DNA of 14,277 bases from Gemmatimonadales bacterium (GTDB taxonomy: Bacteria > Gemmatimonadota > Gemmatimonadetes > Gemmatimonadales > GWC2-71-9). The number at the start of each line of letters is the position of its first letter. Position 1 is the stretch's first letter. The stretch is from positions 1-14,277 of the forward strand of contig JACCSZ010000102.1 in the NCBI GenBank assembly GCA_013812695.1. The letters run 5' to 3'. The notes beneath the pieces were generated by a model. The model was given only the letters and a program-made list of their open reading frames with translations, did not search any database and had not been told where the DNA came from. This document shows, in pieces, positions 1 through 8,757 of this stretch. The position numbers and the translations under genes were made by a program.

Positions 1-789
1 GACGTGTACGACGGCTCGCCGACGCCGGTCACCGGGTTCATGGCGACCGGCGTCAAGGCGGCGGCGTTCGCGGCGCTGGTGCGCGTGCTGATGGAAACCT
101 TCCCGTCGGCGGTGAGCGTGTGGCAACCCATCGTCGCCGGACTGGCCATCGCGTCCATGGTGCTGGGCAACCTCGTCGCCCTCACGCAACGCTCGCTCAA
201 GCGGATGCTCGCCTACAGTTCGGTGGCCCACGCCGGATACCTGCTGGCCGCCGCCTGGCCAGGCACGCAGGCGGGCGCCGGTTCGGTGCTGCTGTATCTC
301 GCGGCCTACAGCCTGACCACCCTCGCCAGCTTCGGTTTCCTCGCGGCGCTCGGCCGTGGGGGCGAGCGCGACCTGACGCTCGACGACATCGCCGGGCTGG
401 CCGGCACCAGGCCCGGTATCGCGTTCGGAATGACCGTGTGCATGCTCTCCCTGCTCGGATTCCCGGGAACCTTCGGCTTCATCGGAAAGTGGTACATTCT
501 GAGCGCCATCGTGGCCGAAGGCCACTTCATACTCCCCGTCATCCTGGTGCTCACCAGCGTGCTCAGCGCGGGCTACTACCTGCCCGTCATCATGGCGATG
601 TACATGCGGCCGGCGCCCTCCGCCGAGCGCTATGCCGGCGTCCGCCTCTCGCCGGCGGCCCTCGGGGCGGTGGCGCTCACCATCGCCGCGGTGCTGCTGC
701 TGGGCATCTGGCCGGTGGCCATGCTGGATCTGGCCGGGCGGAGTGCCGGCACGCTGACGCAGACCGGCGTGCCGATCGCCGGGCCGTGA
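1..789 (+). CDS. nuoN: NADH-quinone oxidoreductase subunit N (3' part, start outside window)
   Basis: This is the C-terminal 262 residues of an antiporter-like membrane subunit of respiratory complex I, which couples quinone reduction to proton pumping. The reading frame is open from base 1, so the start lies upstream. The fragment is strongly hydrophobic, with about seven membrane segments. It carries the family motif KRMLAYSSVAHAGYLL (Lys at fragment residue 67) and, further on, LLGFPGTFGFIGKWY (Lys at residue 163). Both match conserved lysine-bearing helices of the NuoN/Mrp antiporter fold. The order of motifs and the short tail after the last helix fit NuoN better than NuoL (no long C-terminal lateral helix) or NuoM. 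No further nuo gene follows, so this is probably the last gene of the nuo operon. The ending TGA is followed by a 154-nt spacer. An MrpD-type antiporter subunit is the main alternative. Confidence 0.93.
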   Translation, partial: DVYDGSPTPVTGFMATGVKAAAFAALVRVLMETFPSAVSVWQPIVAGLAIASMVLGNLVALTQRSLKRMLAYSSVAHAGYLLAAAWPGTQAGAGSVLLYLAAYSLTTLASFGFLAALGRGGERDLTLDDIAGLAGTRPGIAFGMTVCMLSLLGFPGTFGFIGKWYILSAIVAEGHFILPVILVLTSVLSAGYYLPVIMAMYMRPAPSAERYAGVRLSPAALGAVALTIAAVLLLGIWPVAMLDLAGRSAGTLTQTGVPIAGP

Positions 790-804
790 GAAGAGCCGAT
801 TGCC

Positions 805-834
805 GCGTGTCATCCCGCGAAGCGCGTGTCATCC
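805..834 (+). repeat. Short direct repeat, probable degenerate second copy of the adjacent dispersed repeat
   Basis: The 11-mer GCGTGTCATCC occurs at 805-815 and again at 824-834. The first copy continues as CCGCGAAGCG, which looks like a shortened version of the arm that begins at 828. This suggests two overlapping or partly deleted repeat units between nuoN and the mutase gene. It is a sequence observation only. Confidence 0.5.
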
Positions 835-925
835 TGAGCGCAGCGAAGGATCGGGCGGGTGGTGCGAGTGAGCCCCGAGCGTCACGCCCATGCCCGACCC
901 GATCCTTCGCGTCGCTCAGGATGAC
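828..925. repeat. Dispersed-type imperfect inverted repeat (28-nt arms)
   Basis: The left arm at 828-855 begins GTCATCCTGAGCGCAGCG. The right arm at 898-925 is its reverse complement except for two adjacent bases in the middle (TG against GT). A 42-nt loop separates the arms. Motifs of the form TCATCCTGAGCG...CGAAGGATC are, from general knowledge, very common between genes in many GC-rich environmental bacteria. When translated they give artefact peptides such as ILRCAQDD, and here the right arm reads ILRVAQDD. There is no T-tract, so this is not a typical intrinsic terminator, although the RNA would fold into a strong hairpin between the nuo operon and the next gene. Confidence 0.85.
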
Positions 926-943
926 CCGAGCCTACCGCGGGCC

Positions 944-2314
944 ATGAACGCTCCCCGATCCATCTTCCGTGAGTACGACGTCCGCGGCGTCGTCGGCCGC
1001 GAGCTCACGCCCGAACTCGCCCACGGCCTCGGCCGCGCCTTTGCGAGCATCGCCTGGCAGCGCCTCGGCCGCGCACCCGCCATCGCCGTCGGCCGTGACA
1101 ACCGCCCGTCGGGAGAGGCGCTCGCGCGCGGCGTGCGCCAAGGTATCGTCACGGCCGGCGGCACCGCGATCGACGTCGGTACGCTGCCTACGCCCGCGCT
1201 CTACCTGGGCGTCACCGCGCTCTCGGCGGACGCCGGCGTGCAGGTGACCGGCTCGCACAACCCCCCCGAGTTCAACGGCTTCAAGCTGGTGCTTGCCGGC
1301 GACTCGTTCCATGGTCCTGAGATCGTCGAGCTGTGGGAGACGATCGTGGCCGAGCGCTGGCGGAGCGGGATCGGCCGCGAGACGACCGACGGCTCGGTGC
1401 TCGATCGCTATCGCGAGGCGATCCTGTCCCGCCACCATCTGGACCGCCCGGTGCGCGTCGTCGTGGATTGCGGCAACGGCGCCGGCAGCCTGGTGGCCGT
1501 GTCCACTCTGCAGGGCCTCGGTGCCGAGGTCGTGCCGCTCTTCTGCGAGTCGGACGGTACCTTCCCCAATCATCATCCCGATCCCACGGTGCCCGAGAAC
1601 CTGCGCGATCTCCAGGCTGAGGTCCGGCGCACCGGGGCCGAGCTCGGGATCGCGTTCGATGGCGACGCCGACCGGATCGGCGCCGTGGACGAAACCGGCG
1701 CGATCATCTTTGGCGATCAGCTCCTCGTGATCCTGGGCCGCGACGCGGTGCGGCGGTTCGGGCCCGGCACGCCGGTCATCTTCGACGTCAAGTGTTCCGA
1801 GAGCCTCCCGATGGCGCTCGCGAAGGCCGGGGCGCGGCCGGTCATGTGGAAGACCGGCCATTCGCTGATCAAGGCGAAGATGAAGGAGCTGGGCGCGCCC
1901 CTGGCCGGCGAGATGAGCGGCCACATGTTCTTCGGTGGCGACTACCTCGGCTTCGACGACGCGCTTTTCGCCGCCGCGCGCCTGCTCGAGATCGTGAGCC
2001 GTCAGCCGTTCGGCCTCTCGCCGCTGCTGGCCGACCTGCCGAGGACCGCGGTGACGCCGGAGATCCGCGTCGACGTTCCCGAGGAGCGGAAGTTCGGTCT
2101 CGTCGAGCAGGCGGTCGCCCATTTCTCCTCGCGGTACCCGGTCAACACCATCGACGGCGTTCGGATCAGCTTCCCGGACGGCTGGGGATTGCTCCGGGCC
2201 TCGAACACCCAGCCGATCCTCGTCCTCCGCTTCGAGGCGTCGGACACCCACGCCCTGAATGCCGCCCGGAGCGAGGTCGTCGGCTGGCTTGCCGGGCAGG
2301 GCGTCCAGGCCTAG
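944..2314 (+). CDS. Phosphomannomutase/phosphoglucomutase (alpha-D-phosphohexomutase)
   Basis: A 456-residue cytoplasmic enzyme that interconverts hexose 6- and 1-phosphates through a phosphoserine, feeding GDP-mannose or UDP-glucose synthesis for surface glycans. All four family signatures are present in order: the phosphoserine loop TGSHNPPEFNGFK with Ser104, the metal loop DGDADR (239-244), the sugar-specificity loop GEMSGH (322-327), and the phosphate-binding loop RASNTQP (418-424). GEMSGH is the form seen in dual phosphomannomutase/phosphoglucomutase enzymes such as Pseudomonas AlgC, so it is less likely to be GlmM. Length is typical. I chose ATG 944 because MNAPRSIFREYDVRG matches the usual N-terminus. 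An in-frame ATG at 890 would add 18 residues encoded by the inverted repeat. No clear Shine-Dalgarno precedes 944. The symbol could be manB or algC; sequence alone does not decide. Confidence 0.95.
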   Translation: MNAPRSIFREYDVRGVVGRELTPELAHGLGRAFASIAWQRLGRAPAIAVGRDNRPSGEALARGVRQGIVTAGGTAIDVGTLPTPALYLGVTALSADAGVQVTGSHNPPEFNGFKLVLAGDSFHGPEIVELWETIVAERWRSGIGRETTDGSVLDRYREAILSRHHLDRPVRVVVDCGNGAGSLVAVSTLQGLGAEVVPLFCESDGTFPNHHPDPTVPENLRDLQAEVRRTGAELGIAFDGDADRIGAVDETGAIIFGDQLLVILGRDAVRRFGPGTPVIFDVKCSESLPMALAKAGARPVMWKTGHSLIKAKMKELGAPLAGEMSGHMFFGGDYLGFDDALFAAARLLEIVSRQPFGLSPLLADLPRTAVTPEIRVDVPEERKFGLVEQAVAHFSSRYPVNTIDGVRISFPDGWGLLRASNTQPILVLRFEASDTHALNAARSEVVGWLAGQGVQA

Positions 2315-2318
2315 CCGC

Positions 2319-4775
2319 GTGTCCAGGGGACGCCGGCGGCTCGCGGTAATCCTTGCGGCCATCGTCGTGCTGCTCTTCGCGGGACGCTGGACGGCCATCC
2401 TGCTGGCCGACCGCTGGTGGGCGGCGGGAGTGTCGCCGCCGGCCGTCGCGCTTCTCACCGAGTGGCACATCCTCCATGGCGTGCTCCGGCTGACCGGTGT
2501 CGCGATTGCGGGCGCCTGGTTCATCGGCCACCTGCTTGTCGTCTACCGCGCCGTGGGATCGGTCCAAGTACGCCGGAACGTCGCCAACCTGGAGTTCCGT
2601 GAGGCGCTGACGCCGATGTCGCTCCTCGCCGTCGCGGTGTGCGCGGGCGCGCTGCTCGGGTTGCTGGTCGGGAAGGGTGCGGGATCGCATGTGAGCCAGG
2701 TGGCGCTGGCCTGGCAGGGCGTGAGCTACGGCGCGGTCGAGCCGCTGCTTCAGCGCGACATCGGCCTGTACGTGGCACAGGTACCGCTCTGGCGCGCGGT
2801 ACAGCAGTTCTGCTTCCTCCTGGCGATCCTGGGCCTGGGGCTGGTGTTCGGCCTGTACCTGCTGGTTGGCGCGATTCGCTGGCTGGACGGACGGCCCGCC
2901 ATCAACACCCATGCGCGTATCCACCTCGGCTGGCTGCTGGCGGCGCTCGCGCTCACGATCATGTGGGGCAATCTGCTCGAGCCGTACCTGCTCGTCGCCG
3001 GGTTCGACGGCATCCCCGACCTGGCGCGCTGGCGCGCGACGACGCTGGTCGCGTACCTCCTCGCCGGGGTCGCGGTCGCCACGGCGCTGTTGTCGGCTGC
3101 GTGGGCCGTGCGCGCCCGCCACGCACTCGCGGCCGCCGGCTGGATCTTGCTGCCGCTCGCGTCGCTCATCGGTCACTCGATGGTGCCGGCGGCCGTCGGC
3201 GGCGACGGCGAGCCCGTGGTGGATCGGTCGATCCTCCAGCAGTTCGAGCGCCAGGCGTATGGGCTCGAGTCGCTGGCGGAGTCCCCGCGCCTCGGGACCA
3301 CCCGCGCCACACCCCCGGCCGTTCCCGCGCTCTGGAGCGAGCCGGCCGCCAGGCGTTTCCTCGCCGCCGACTCGGTGGATGTGGTGTCGGTCGATCCCGC
3401 GATGATCTCGGTCGCCGGCCGCCGGCGGCCCGTGTGGCTGGGCGCGCGGGCGCTGGCGGGCGGCCGCCTGATCGTCACCGCGCTGGCCGACGACCGCACC
3501 GGGCCCGGTGGCGAAGCGGTCTTCTATCGGCAGCAGGACTCGGTGCCTCGTGCCATGGTGGTCCCGCTGCTGGATCTGGGTACTCGTGCATATCACGCCG
3601 AGACGCCGGCCTATCGCATCGGCAGCGATGACTCGCCCGGCGTGGCACTCGACTCGTGGCCGCGGCGATTCCTGCTGGCGTGGGCGCTCCAAGCACCCGA
3701 GCTGCTCGGGCCGGTCGAGCCGGACGCACGAGTCGACTGGGCGCTGTCGCCCGCTCGGCGGCTGGAGCTGCTGGCCCCGTTCGTGGCCTGGGGGGAGCCG
3801 GTCGCGCGCCTGGTGGACGGCGAGGTGCTGTGGATGGTGGACGGCTACGTACCGGCGGAGGCATTCCCGCTCGCCCCGCGGGTCGAGTGGAACGGGCGGC
3901 AGGTGGCGGGCCTTCGCGCGGCCCTGCTCGGCACCGTGTCGGCGCAAAACGGCACGGCGCGCGTGTATCTCCGGCCCGGCAGCGATGCGCTTGCCTCGTC
4001 GTGGGCGGCCGTAGCAAAGGGCGTCATCGAGCCGGCTACCGCCATGCCGGAGGAGGTGTGGCGCGCCGCACCCTATCCGATCGAGCTCTTCCGGGTGCAG
4101 GCCCGCCGGATCGAAGCCGCTACCCCGAGGCTCGGCGGCACGCTCGGTGGTCGGAGCGGTGCCGAGGCGGCGCAGCCGCCGAAGGTGGACATGGTGTGGA
4201 CCGGGGACACCGGGGGCCCGGTGTTGACCGTCGCATACGAGCGGCCGGGCGAGCGTCGCCTGGCGGCGCTGCTCACCGGCATCCATGACCAGGAGAGCGA
4301 CGGGCTGCGTCTCGCCCGGTTCGACTCCGCGACGGCCCTGCCGTCGCGGAGCGCGCTCGAGAGTCGGTGGGACCGGTACCCGACGTACGACGCGCTGGGC
4401 GATTCCATCCGCGATGACGGCGGGCGAATGGAGCGCGGTCCCGTACGTTTCGACCTCTCGCCCGATGGCCTCGTGGCGTATCAACCGCACTACGCCGGTC
4501 CGGCGTCGGGGCGGGTCGCACTCGTCTGGCTGACCGTGGCGACGAGCGAGCGCCAGGGCGCGGGTCGCAATCTCACGGAAGCTTGGAGCAATCTGCTCGG
4601 CGCCTCGGTGCCGACGGTGGCGGGCCAGGCGCAATCCACGCGTCTCGACGACGCTCGCCGCCTGCTCATACGCGCGGACTCGGCGCTGCGTGTCGCGGAC
4701 TGGGAAGCCTTCGGACGTGCGTGGTCGGCGCTCCGGCGCGCCGTCGGGCTGCCGCACGATTCGACCGCACGGTGA
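2319..4775 (+). CDS. UPF0182 family large membrane protein
   Basis: An 818-residue protein of the UPF0182 (COG1615) family, whose function is unknown. The N-terminal third has about seven membrane helices (roughly residues 8-27, 55-77, 99-120, 164-187, 203-226, 242-265, 270-291). A large, probably extracytoplasmic region follows, with family hallmarks: the RDIGLYVAQVPLW segment between helices 3 and 4, RRFLLAW (449-455), VDGEVLWMVDGY, and the PIELFRVQ block around residue 591. The tail ADSALRVADWEAFGRAW matches the helical C-terminus often seen in this family. The length is at the short end of what I recall for it. GTG 2319 is preferred because it lies 4 nt after the mutase stop and gives a short basic N-terminus (SRGRRR) before helix 1. 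ATG 2259 would overlap the mutase by 56 nt. The tight spacing suggests co-transcription with the mutase. No catalytic motif is recognised. Confidence 0.88.
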   Translation: MSRGRRRLAVILAAIVVLLFAGRWTAILLADRWWAAGVSPPAVALLTEWHILHGVLRLTGVAIAGAWFIGHLLVVYRAVGSVQVRRNVANLEFREALTPMSLLAVAVCAGALLGLLVGKGAGSHVSQVALAWQGVSYGAVEPLLQRDIGLYVAQVPLWRAVQQFCFLLAILGLGLVFGLYLLVGAIRWLDGRPAINTHARIHLGWLLAALALTIMWGNLLEPYLLVAGFDGIPDLARWRATTLVAYLLAGVAVATALLSAAWAVRARHALAAAGWILLPLASLIGHSMVPAAVGGDGEPVVDRSILQQFERQAYGLESLAESPRLGTTRATPPAVPALWSEPAARRFLAADSVDVVSVDPAMISVAGRRRPVWLGARALAGGRLIVTALADDRTGPGGEAVFYRQQDSVPRAMVVPLLDLGTRAYHAETPAYRIGSDDSPGVALDSWPRRFLLAWALQAPELLGPVEPDARVDWALSPARRLELLAPFVAWGEPVARLVDGEVLWMVDGYVPAEAFPLAPRVEWNGRQVAGLRAALLGTVSAQNGTARVYLRPGSDALASSWAAVAKGVIEPATAMPEEVWRAAPYPIELFRVQARRIEAATPRLGGTLGGRSGAEAAQPPKVDMVWTGDTGGPVLTVAYERPGERRLAALLTGIHDQESDGLRLARFDSATALPSRSALESRWDRYPTYDALGDSIRDDGGRMERGPVRFDLSPDGLVAYQPHYAGPASGRVALVWLTVATSERQGAGRNLTEAWSNLLGASVPTVAGQAQSTRLDDARRLLIRADSALRVADWEAFGRAWSALRRAVGLPHDSTAR

Positions 4776-4806
4776 ACTTGATGGCCTACGGAGCCGGGAC
4801 TACCTT

Positions 4807-4832
4807 CGGGGGTTCTGCCCCTCGGGGGGGAG
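4807..4832 (+). promoter_or_regulatory. G-rich leader and possible ribosome binding region of carbamate kinase
   Basis: The 58-nt gap before the carbamate kinase gene holds a G5 run (4808-4812), a C4 run (4818-4821), then a G7 run followed by AG (4824-4832) directly before GTG 4834. GGGGAG is the only Shine-Dalgarno-like sequence, but it sits just one base from the start codon. The C4 run can pair with the upstream G5 run, leaving the downstream G7 free. No T-tract follows, so a terminator is unlikely. The regulatory role is inferred. Confidence 0.3.
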
Positions 4833-4833
4833 C

Positions 4834-5771
4834 GTGAGCACCGCGGTGCTGGCCCTCGGCGGAAATGCCCTCGCGCGCGCGGGTGAACCGGCCACGGTCG
4901 CCAACCAGTTCCGGCACGCGCGGGAAAGTATGGCGCCGGTGGTGGAGCTGGCGCGCGCGGGGTGGCGCATCGTCCTGGTCCACGGCAACGGCCCGCAGGT
5001 CGGCGACGAGCTGCTCCGGAACGAGGCCGCGCGCCGCATGGTCGAGCCGCTGCCGCTGGGCGTCCTCGTGGCGGAGACCGCCGGGTGGATCGGCTACATG
5101 CTGCAGCAGTCGCTGCAGAACGCGCTCGCGGCAGCCCGGGTCCGGCGGGACGTCGTCACCGTGATCACCCAGACGCTCGTCGACCGCTACGACCCGGCGC
5201 TCGGCCGGCCCACGAAGCCCATCGGGCACGCGCTGAACGAGGCCGAGGTGGCGCGGCTTCGCGAGGCGGGACGAGCGGTCGGCCGGGACGGTGGCGGCGA
5301 CTGGCGGCGAATGGCGACGAGCCCGCGTCCGCTGGGCGTCGTGGAGCTGCCGGTGGTGCAGCGGCTGGTCGAGCAGGGCACGATCGTCGTGGCCGCCGGC
5401 GGCGGGGGCCCGCCAGTGTACGACGACCCGATCCTCGGCTTCGAGGGCGTGGACGCCGTGGTCGACAAGGATCGCGTCTCGGCCATCCTGGCCCGTCAGC
5501 TCGAGGCCGAGGTGCTCATGATCCTCACCAACGTCGATGCCGTCTTCGAGGGGTGGGGGACGCCCGACGCGCGGGCCATCCGGCGCCTGACGGTGACCCA
5601 AGCCGAAGCGCTGATGGCCACGGGCGACCTCGACGAGGGCGGCATGAAGCCGAAAGTGGAGGCGGCAGCGGAATTCGCGCGGGCCGGCGGCGGCCGCGCC
5701 ATCATCGCCCGATTGAGCGACGGTCCGGCCGCCCTCCGCGGCGAGACCGGAACCACCATCATGAGGGAACC

Positions 5772-5775
<4 letters not shown>
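4834..5775 (+). CDS. arcC: Carbamate kinase
   Basis: A 313-residue cytoplasmic enzyme of the amino-acid kinase fold that catalyses carbamoyl phosphate + ADP to carbamate + ATP. Usual length is about 310. The N-terminal phosphate-binding strand reads ALGGNAL (7-13), followed by VHGNGPQVG (49-57), AAGGGGPPVYDD from residue 187, the nucleotide-site segment VDKDR (210-214) and GGMKPKVEA with Lys274 near the end. GTG 4834 was chosen because it puts the first strand at the usual distance from the N-terminus; the open frame upstream has no family similarity. The stop overlaps the start of sucC as GTGA, a sign of translational coupling. No arginine deiminase or ornithine carbamoyltransferase gene is in the window, so the source of carbamoyl phosphate is not shown. 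A related amino-acid kinase with another substrate cannot be fully excluded. Confidence 0.92.
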
Positions 5776-6907
<1,132 letters not shown>

Positions 6908-6911
<4 letters not shown>

Positions 6912-7780
6912 GCATTTTCGTCGATCGGAGTACGCGTCTCATCGTGCAGGGCATCACTGGCCGGGAGGGCTCGTTCCACTCCAGGCAGATGCTGGAATAC
7001 GGCACCGCGTTGGTGGCGGGCGTGACGCCGGGGAAGGGTGGCCAGACGTTCGAGGGCAAGGTGCCGGTGTTCAACACCGTCGAGGAAGCGGTGCGGACCA
7101 CCGGCGCCAATGCATCGGTCATCTACGTCCCGCCGATGGCGGCCGGCGCCGCGGTGGTCGAGGCCGCCGACGCCGGCGTCCCGCTCATCGTCTGCATCAC
7201 CGAGGGCATTCCGGTCATGCACATGAGCCGCGCCATGCCGTTCGTGCGGGGCCGCGGCGTGCGGCTCATCGGGCCCAACTGCCCGGGGCTCATCGCGCCG
7301 GGCGTCCGGGCCAAGGTGGGCATCATCCCCGGCAACATCTGCACGCCGGGGCGTGTCGGGATGGTGTCGCGGAGCGGCACGCTGACCTACGAGGTGGTCA
7401 ACCACCTCACCCGGGCCGGCATCGGCCAGAGCACCTGCGTCGGCATCGGCGGCGATCCGATCATCGGGACCAACTTCATCGACTGCCTGCGCGCCTTCCA
7501 GGAGGATCCGGAGACCGACGCGATCGTGGTGATCGGCGAGATCGGCGGTACCGACGAGCAGAACGCCGCCGCCTGCGTGAAGGCCGAGATCACCAAGCCG
7601 GTCGTCGGGTTTATCGCGGGGCAGACGGCGCCCAAGGGCCGCCGGATGGGTCATGCTGGCGCGATCATCTCGGGGTCGTCGGGCACCGCCGAGGAGAAGC
7701 TCGCGGCCTTCGAGGCGGCGGGCATCGCCATCATGCGGCGCCCGGTGGACGTGGTCGAGCAACTGCGGAAGCACCTCTAA
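6908..7780 (+). CDS. sucD: Succinyl-CoA synthetase alpha subunit
   Basis: A 290-residue CoA-binding subunit that carries the phosphohistidine of succinyl-CoA synthetase. The Rossmann CoA domain begins with VQGITGREGSFHSRQMLEYG and continues through VTPGKGGQTFEGKVPVFNTV. GPNCPGLI and GIGGDPIIGTNF are family hallmarks. The phosphorylated histidine is His249 in MGHAGAIISG, corresponding to His246 of the E. coli protein. Length and start match the family. ATG 6908 overlaps the sucC stop (ATGA), so the two subunits are probably made by coupled translation. A 12-nt gap with a strong Shine-Dalgarno separates it from ndk, suggesting a single transcript through ndk. Confidence 0.97.
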
Positions 7781-7782
7781 GC

Positions 7783-7788
7783 GGAGGA
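7783..7788 (+). promoter_or_regulatory. Shine-Dalgarno of ndk
   Basis: GGAGGA at 7783-7788, with its GGAGG core ending five bases before GTG 7793, is the strongest ribosome binding site in the window. It decides the ndk start in favour of 7793 over the GTG at 7799. Confidence 0.8.
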
Positions 7789-7792
7789 AGAC

Positions 7793-8218
7793 GTGGCCGT
7801 GTCGTTGACGCTGGGCATCGTGAAGCCGGACGCCGTCGCCGGGGGCAAGACGGGCAAGATCGTGGCGCATCTCGAGGAAGCGGGCTTCACCCTTCGCGCT
7901 GCCCGGCTGGTGCGCCTGACCCCTGGGCAGGCGGAAGCTTTCTACGGGGTCCACCGGGGGCGTCCGTTCTTCGCCGACCTGGTCTCGTTCATGACGAGTG
8001 GCCCGTGCGTTCCCCTGGCGCTCGAGCGGGCGGACGCGGTCCCCGCGCTCCGGAAAGTCATCGGGGCCACCGATCCCGCCGAAGCCGCGCCGGGAACGAT
8101 CCGGAAACTGTTCGCCGAATCGAAGGGCCGGAACGCCATCCACGCGTCTGACAGCGATGAAAATGCCGCCCGCGAAGTCGGGTTCTTCTTCACCGAAGGC
8201 GAGCTGGCCGCGCTCTGA
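7793..8218 (+). CDS. ndk: Nucleoside diphosphate kinase
   Basis: A 141-residue enzyme that exchanges the terminal phosphate between nucleoside di- and triphosphates by a ping-pong phosphohistidine mechanism. The start MAVSLTLGIVKPDAV has the expected KPD motif. The catalytic histidine is His117 in NAIHASDSDENAAREVGFF, where many family members read HGSDS. Length is typical. The GTG start is backed by GGAGGA five bases upstream. The gene directly follows sucD, and NDK is known to associate with succinyl-CoA synthetase in some bacteria, where it would convert the newly made ATP to other NTPs. A 52-nt gap with its own promoter separates it from the fatty-acid cluster, so ndk is probably the last gene of the arcC-sucCD unit. 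No intrinsic terminator is seen. Confidence 0.96.
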   Translation: MAVSLTLGIVKPDAVAGGKTGKIVAHLEEAGFTLRAARLVRLTPGQAEAFYGVHRGRPFFADLVSFMTSGPCVPLALERADAVPALRKVIGATDPAEAAPGTIRKLFAESKGRNAIHASDSDENAAREVGFFFTEGELAAL

Positions 8219-8233
8219 CGACGACCGCCGTGC

Positions 8234-8262
8234 TTGACCCAAGTTGTTGTCCCAGCTACCTT
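8234..8262 (+). promoter_or_regulatory. Sigma70-type promoter for a leaderless or near-leaderless transcript of the DUF177/fab cluster
   Basis: TTGACC (8234-8239) matches five of six bases of the -35 consensus. After exactly 17 bases comes TACCTT (8257-8262), which keeps the first T, second A and last T of the -10 box. Initiation 6-9 bases downstream of the -10 box would fall at 8268-8271, and the next gene starts with ATG at 8271. There is no Shine-Dalgarno in front of that ATG, which fits a leaderless mRNA. The region is also less GC-rich than its surroundings. Confidence 0.6.
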
Positions 8263-8270
8263 AAGCGGCT

Positions 8271-8750
8271 ATGCTGCGAGTGGACATTCGGGACCTTCAT
8301 CGCGGTCCCGTGCGCACGGATGGGCAGATCGAGCCCACCGATCCGGCGTTCGAAGGGCTGAGCCTGGGGTTGGACGGGCCGGTCACCGTGCAGGGCCAAC
8401 TGCAACCGACCGGAGACGGTGAGTACCTCTGGCGCGGGCATGTGCATGGCGTCATCCGTGGCAAGTGCCGGCGGTGCCTGAACGACGTGCTCGACGAGGT
8501 GGACATCGATGTGGATGCGGCGGTCTTCACCACCGACCCCGACGCCGCCGACGATCCTGACTTTTATCCCTTGCCCGACCGTCCGTCGAGCGTCGACGTC
8601 TCCGAAGTCGTCCGCGAGGAGCTGGCGCTCGCCGCGCAGGCGGAACTGCTGCTCTGCCGGGACGACTGTGCCGGCCTCTGTCCCAAGTGTGGGGCGGATC
8701 TGAACGCGGGCCCGTGTGGTTGTCACCCCACCCCTGCCGAACCTGTTTGA
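8271..8750 (+). CDS. DUF177 (YceD-like) cysteine-rich protein
   Basis: A 159-residue protein of the DUF177/YceD family, which is almost always found directly before rpmF. YceD has been linked to 23S rRNA and L32 accumulation, but the molecular role is still poorly defined. The sequence shows a CxxC pair (Cys66, Cys69 in GKCRRCL) and a C-terminal cysteine cluster at residues 129, 133, 137, 140, 149 and 151 with the typical LCPKCGADLNAGPCGC pattern, suggesting metal binding. An acidic middle region contains DPDAADDPDFYPLPD. ATG 8271 is the only sensible start and sits at the predicted transcription start. The stop TGA forms part of the Shine-Dalgarno for rpmF, so the two genes are tightly linked. 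It opens the fatty-acid cluster. Confidence 0.92.
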   Translation: MLRVDIRDLHRGPVRTDGQIEPTDPAFEGLSLGLDGPVTVQGQLQPTGDGEYLWRGHVHGVIRGKCRRCLNDVLDEVDIDVDAAVFTTDPDAADDPDFYPLPDRPSSVDVSEVVREELALAAQAELLLCRDDCAGLCPKCGADLNAGPCGCHPTPAEPV

Positions 8751-8753
8751 GGA
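8748..8753 (+). promoter_or_regulatory. Shine-Dalgarno of rpmF, overlapping the DUF177 stop
   Basis: TGAGGA contains both the DUF177 stop codon and a GAGG ribosome binding site five bases before ATG 8758. It supports the short, standard-length L32 over the longer open frame starting at 8716. Confidence 0.7.
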
Positions 8754-8757
8754 CATC

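Noticed and set aside
828..925. Intrinsic terminator after nuoN
   Set aside because: The stem is strong, but the 42-nt loop and lack of a T-run do not fit an intrinsic terminator; the dispersed-repeat reading is better.
890..943. N-terminal extension of the phosphohexomutase from ATG 890
   Set aside because: The 18 residues are encoded by the dispersed inverted repeat, and the family N-terminus begins at ATG 944.
932..2524. Minus-strand open frame (530 codons) opposite the phosphohexomutase
   Set aside because: Antisense shadow. The + strand carries all four catalytic motifs of the mutase, and the minus product has biased composition and no motif.
4224..4255. TTGACC inside the UPF0182 gene as a promoter for carbamate kinase
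   Set aside because: No AT-rich -10 follows at a proper distance, and it is about 600 bases from the next start.
2166..4757. Very long minus-strand open frame (863 codons) opposite the UPF0182 gene
   Set aside because: Its product is an Arg/Gln/Gly-rich low-complexity sequence with no recognisable family. It is the expected antisense shadow of a GC-rich gene, and the + strand product matches a known family along its whole length.
7799..8218. Alternative ndk start at GTG 7799
   Set aside because: The Shine-Dalgarno at 7783-7788 is ideally spaced for 7793 and too distant for 7799.
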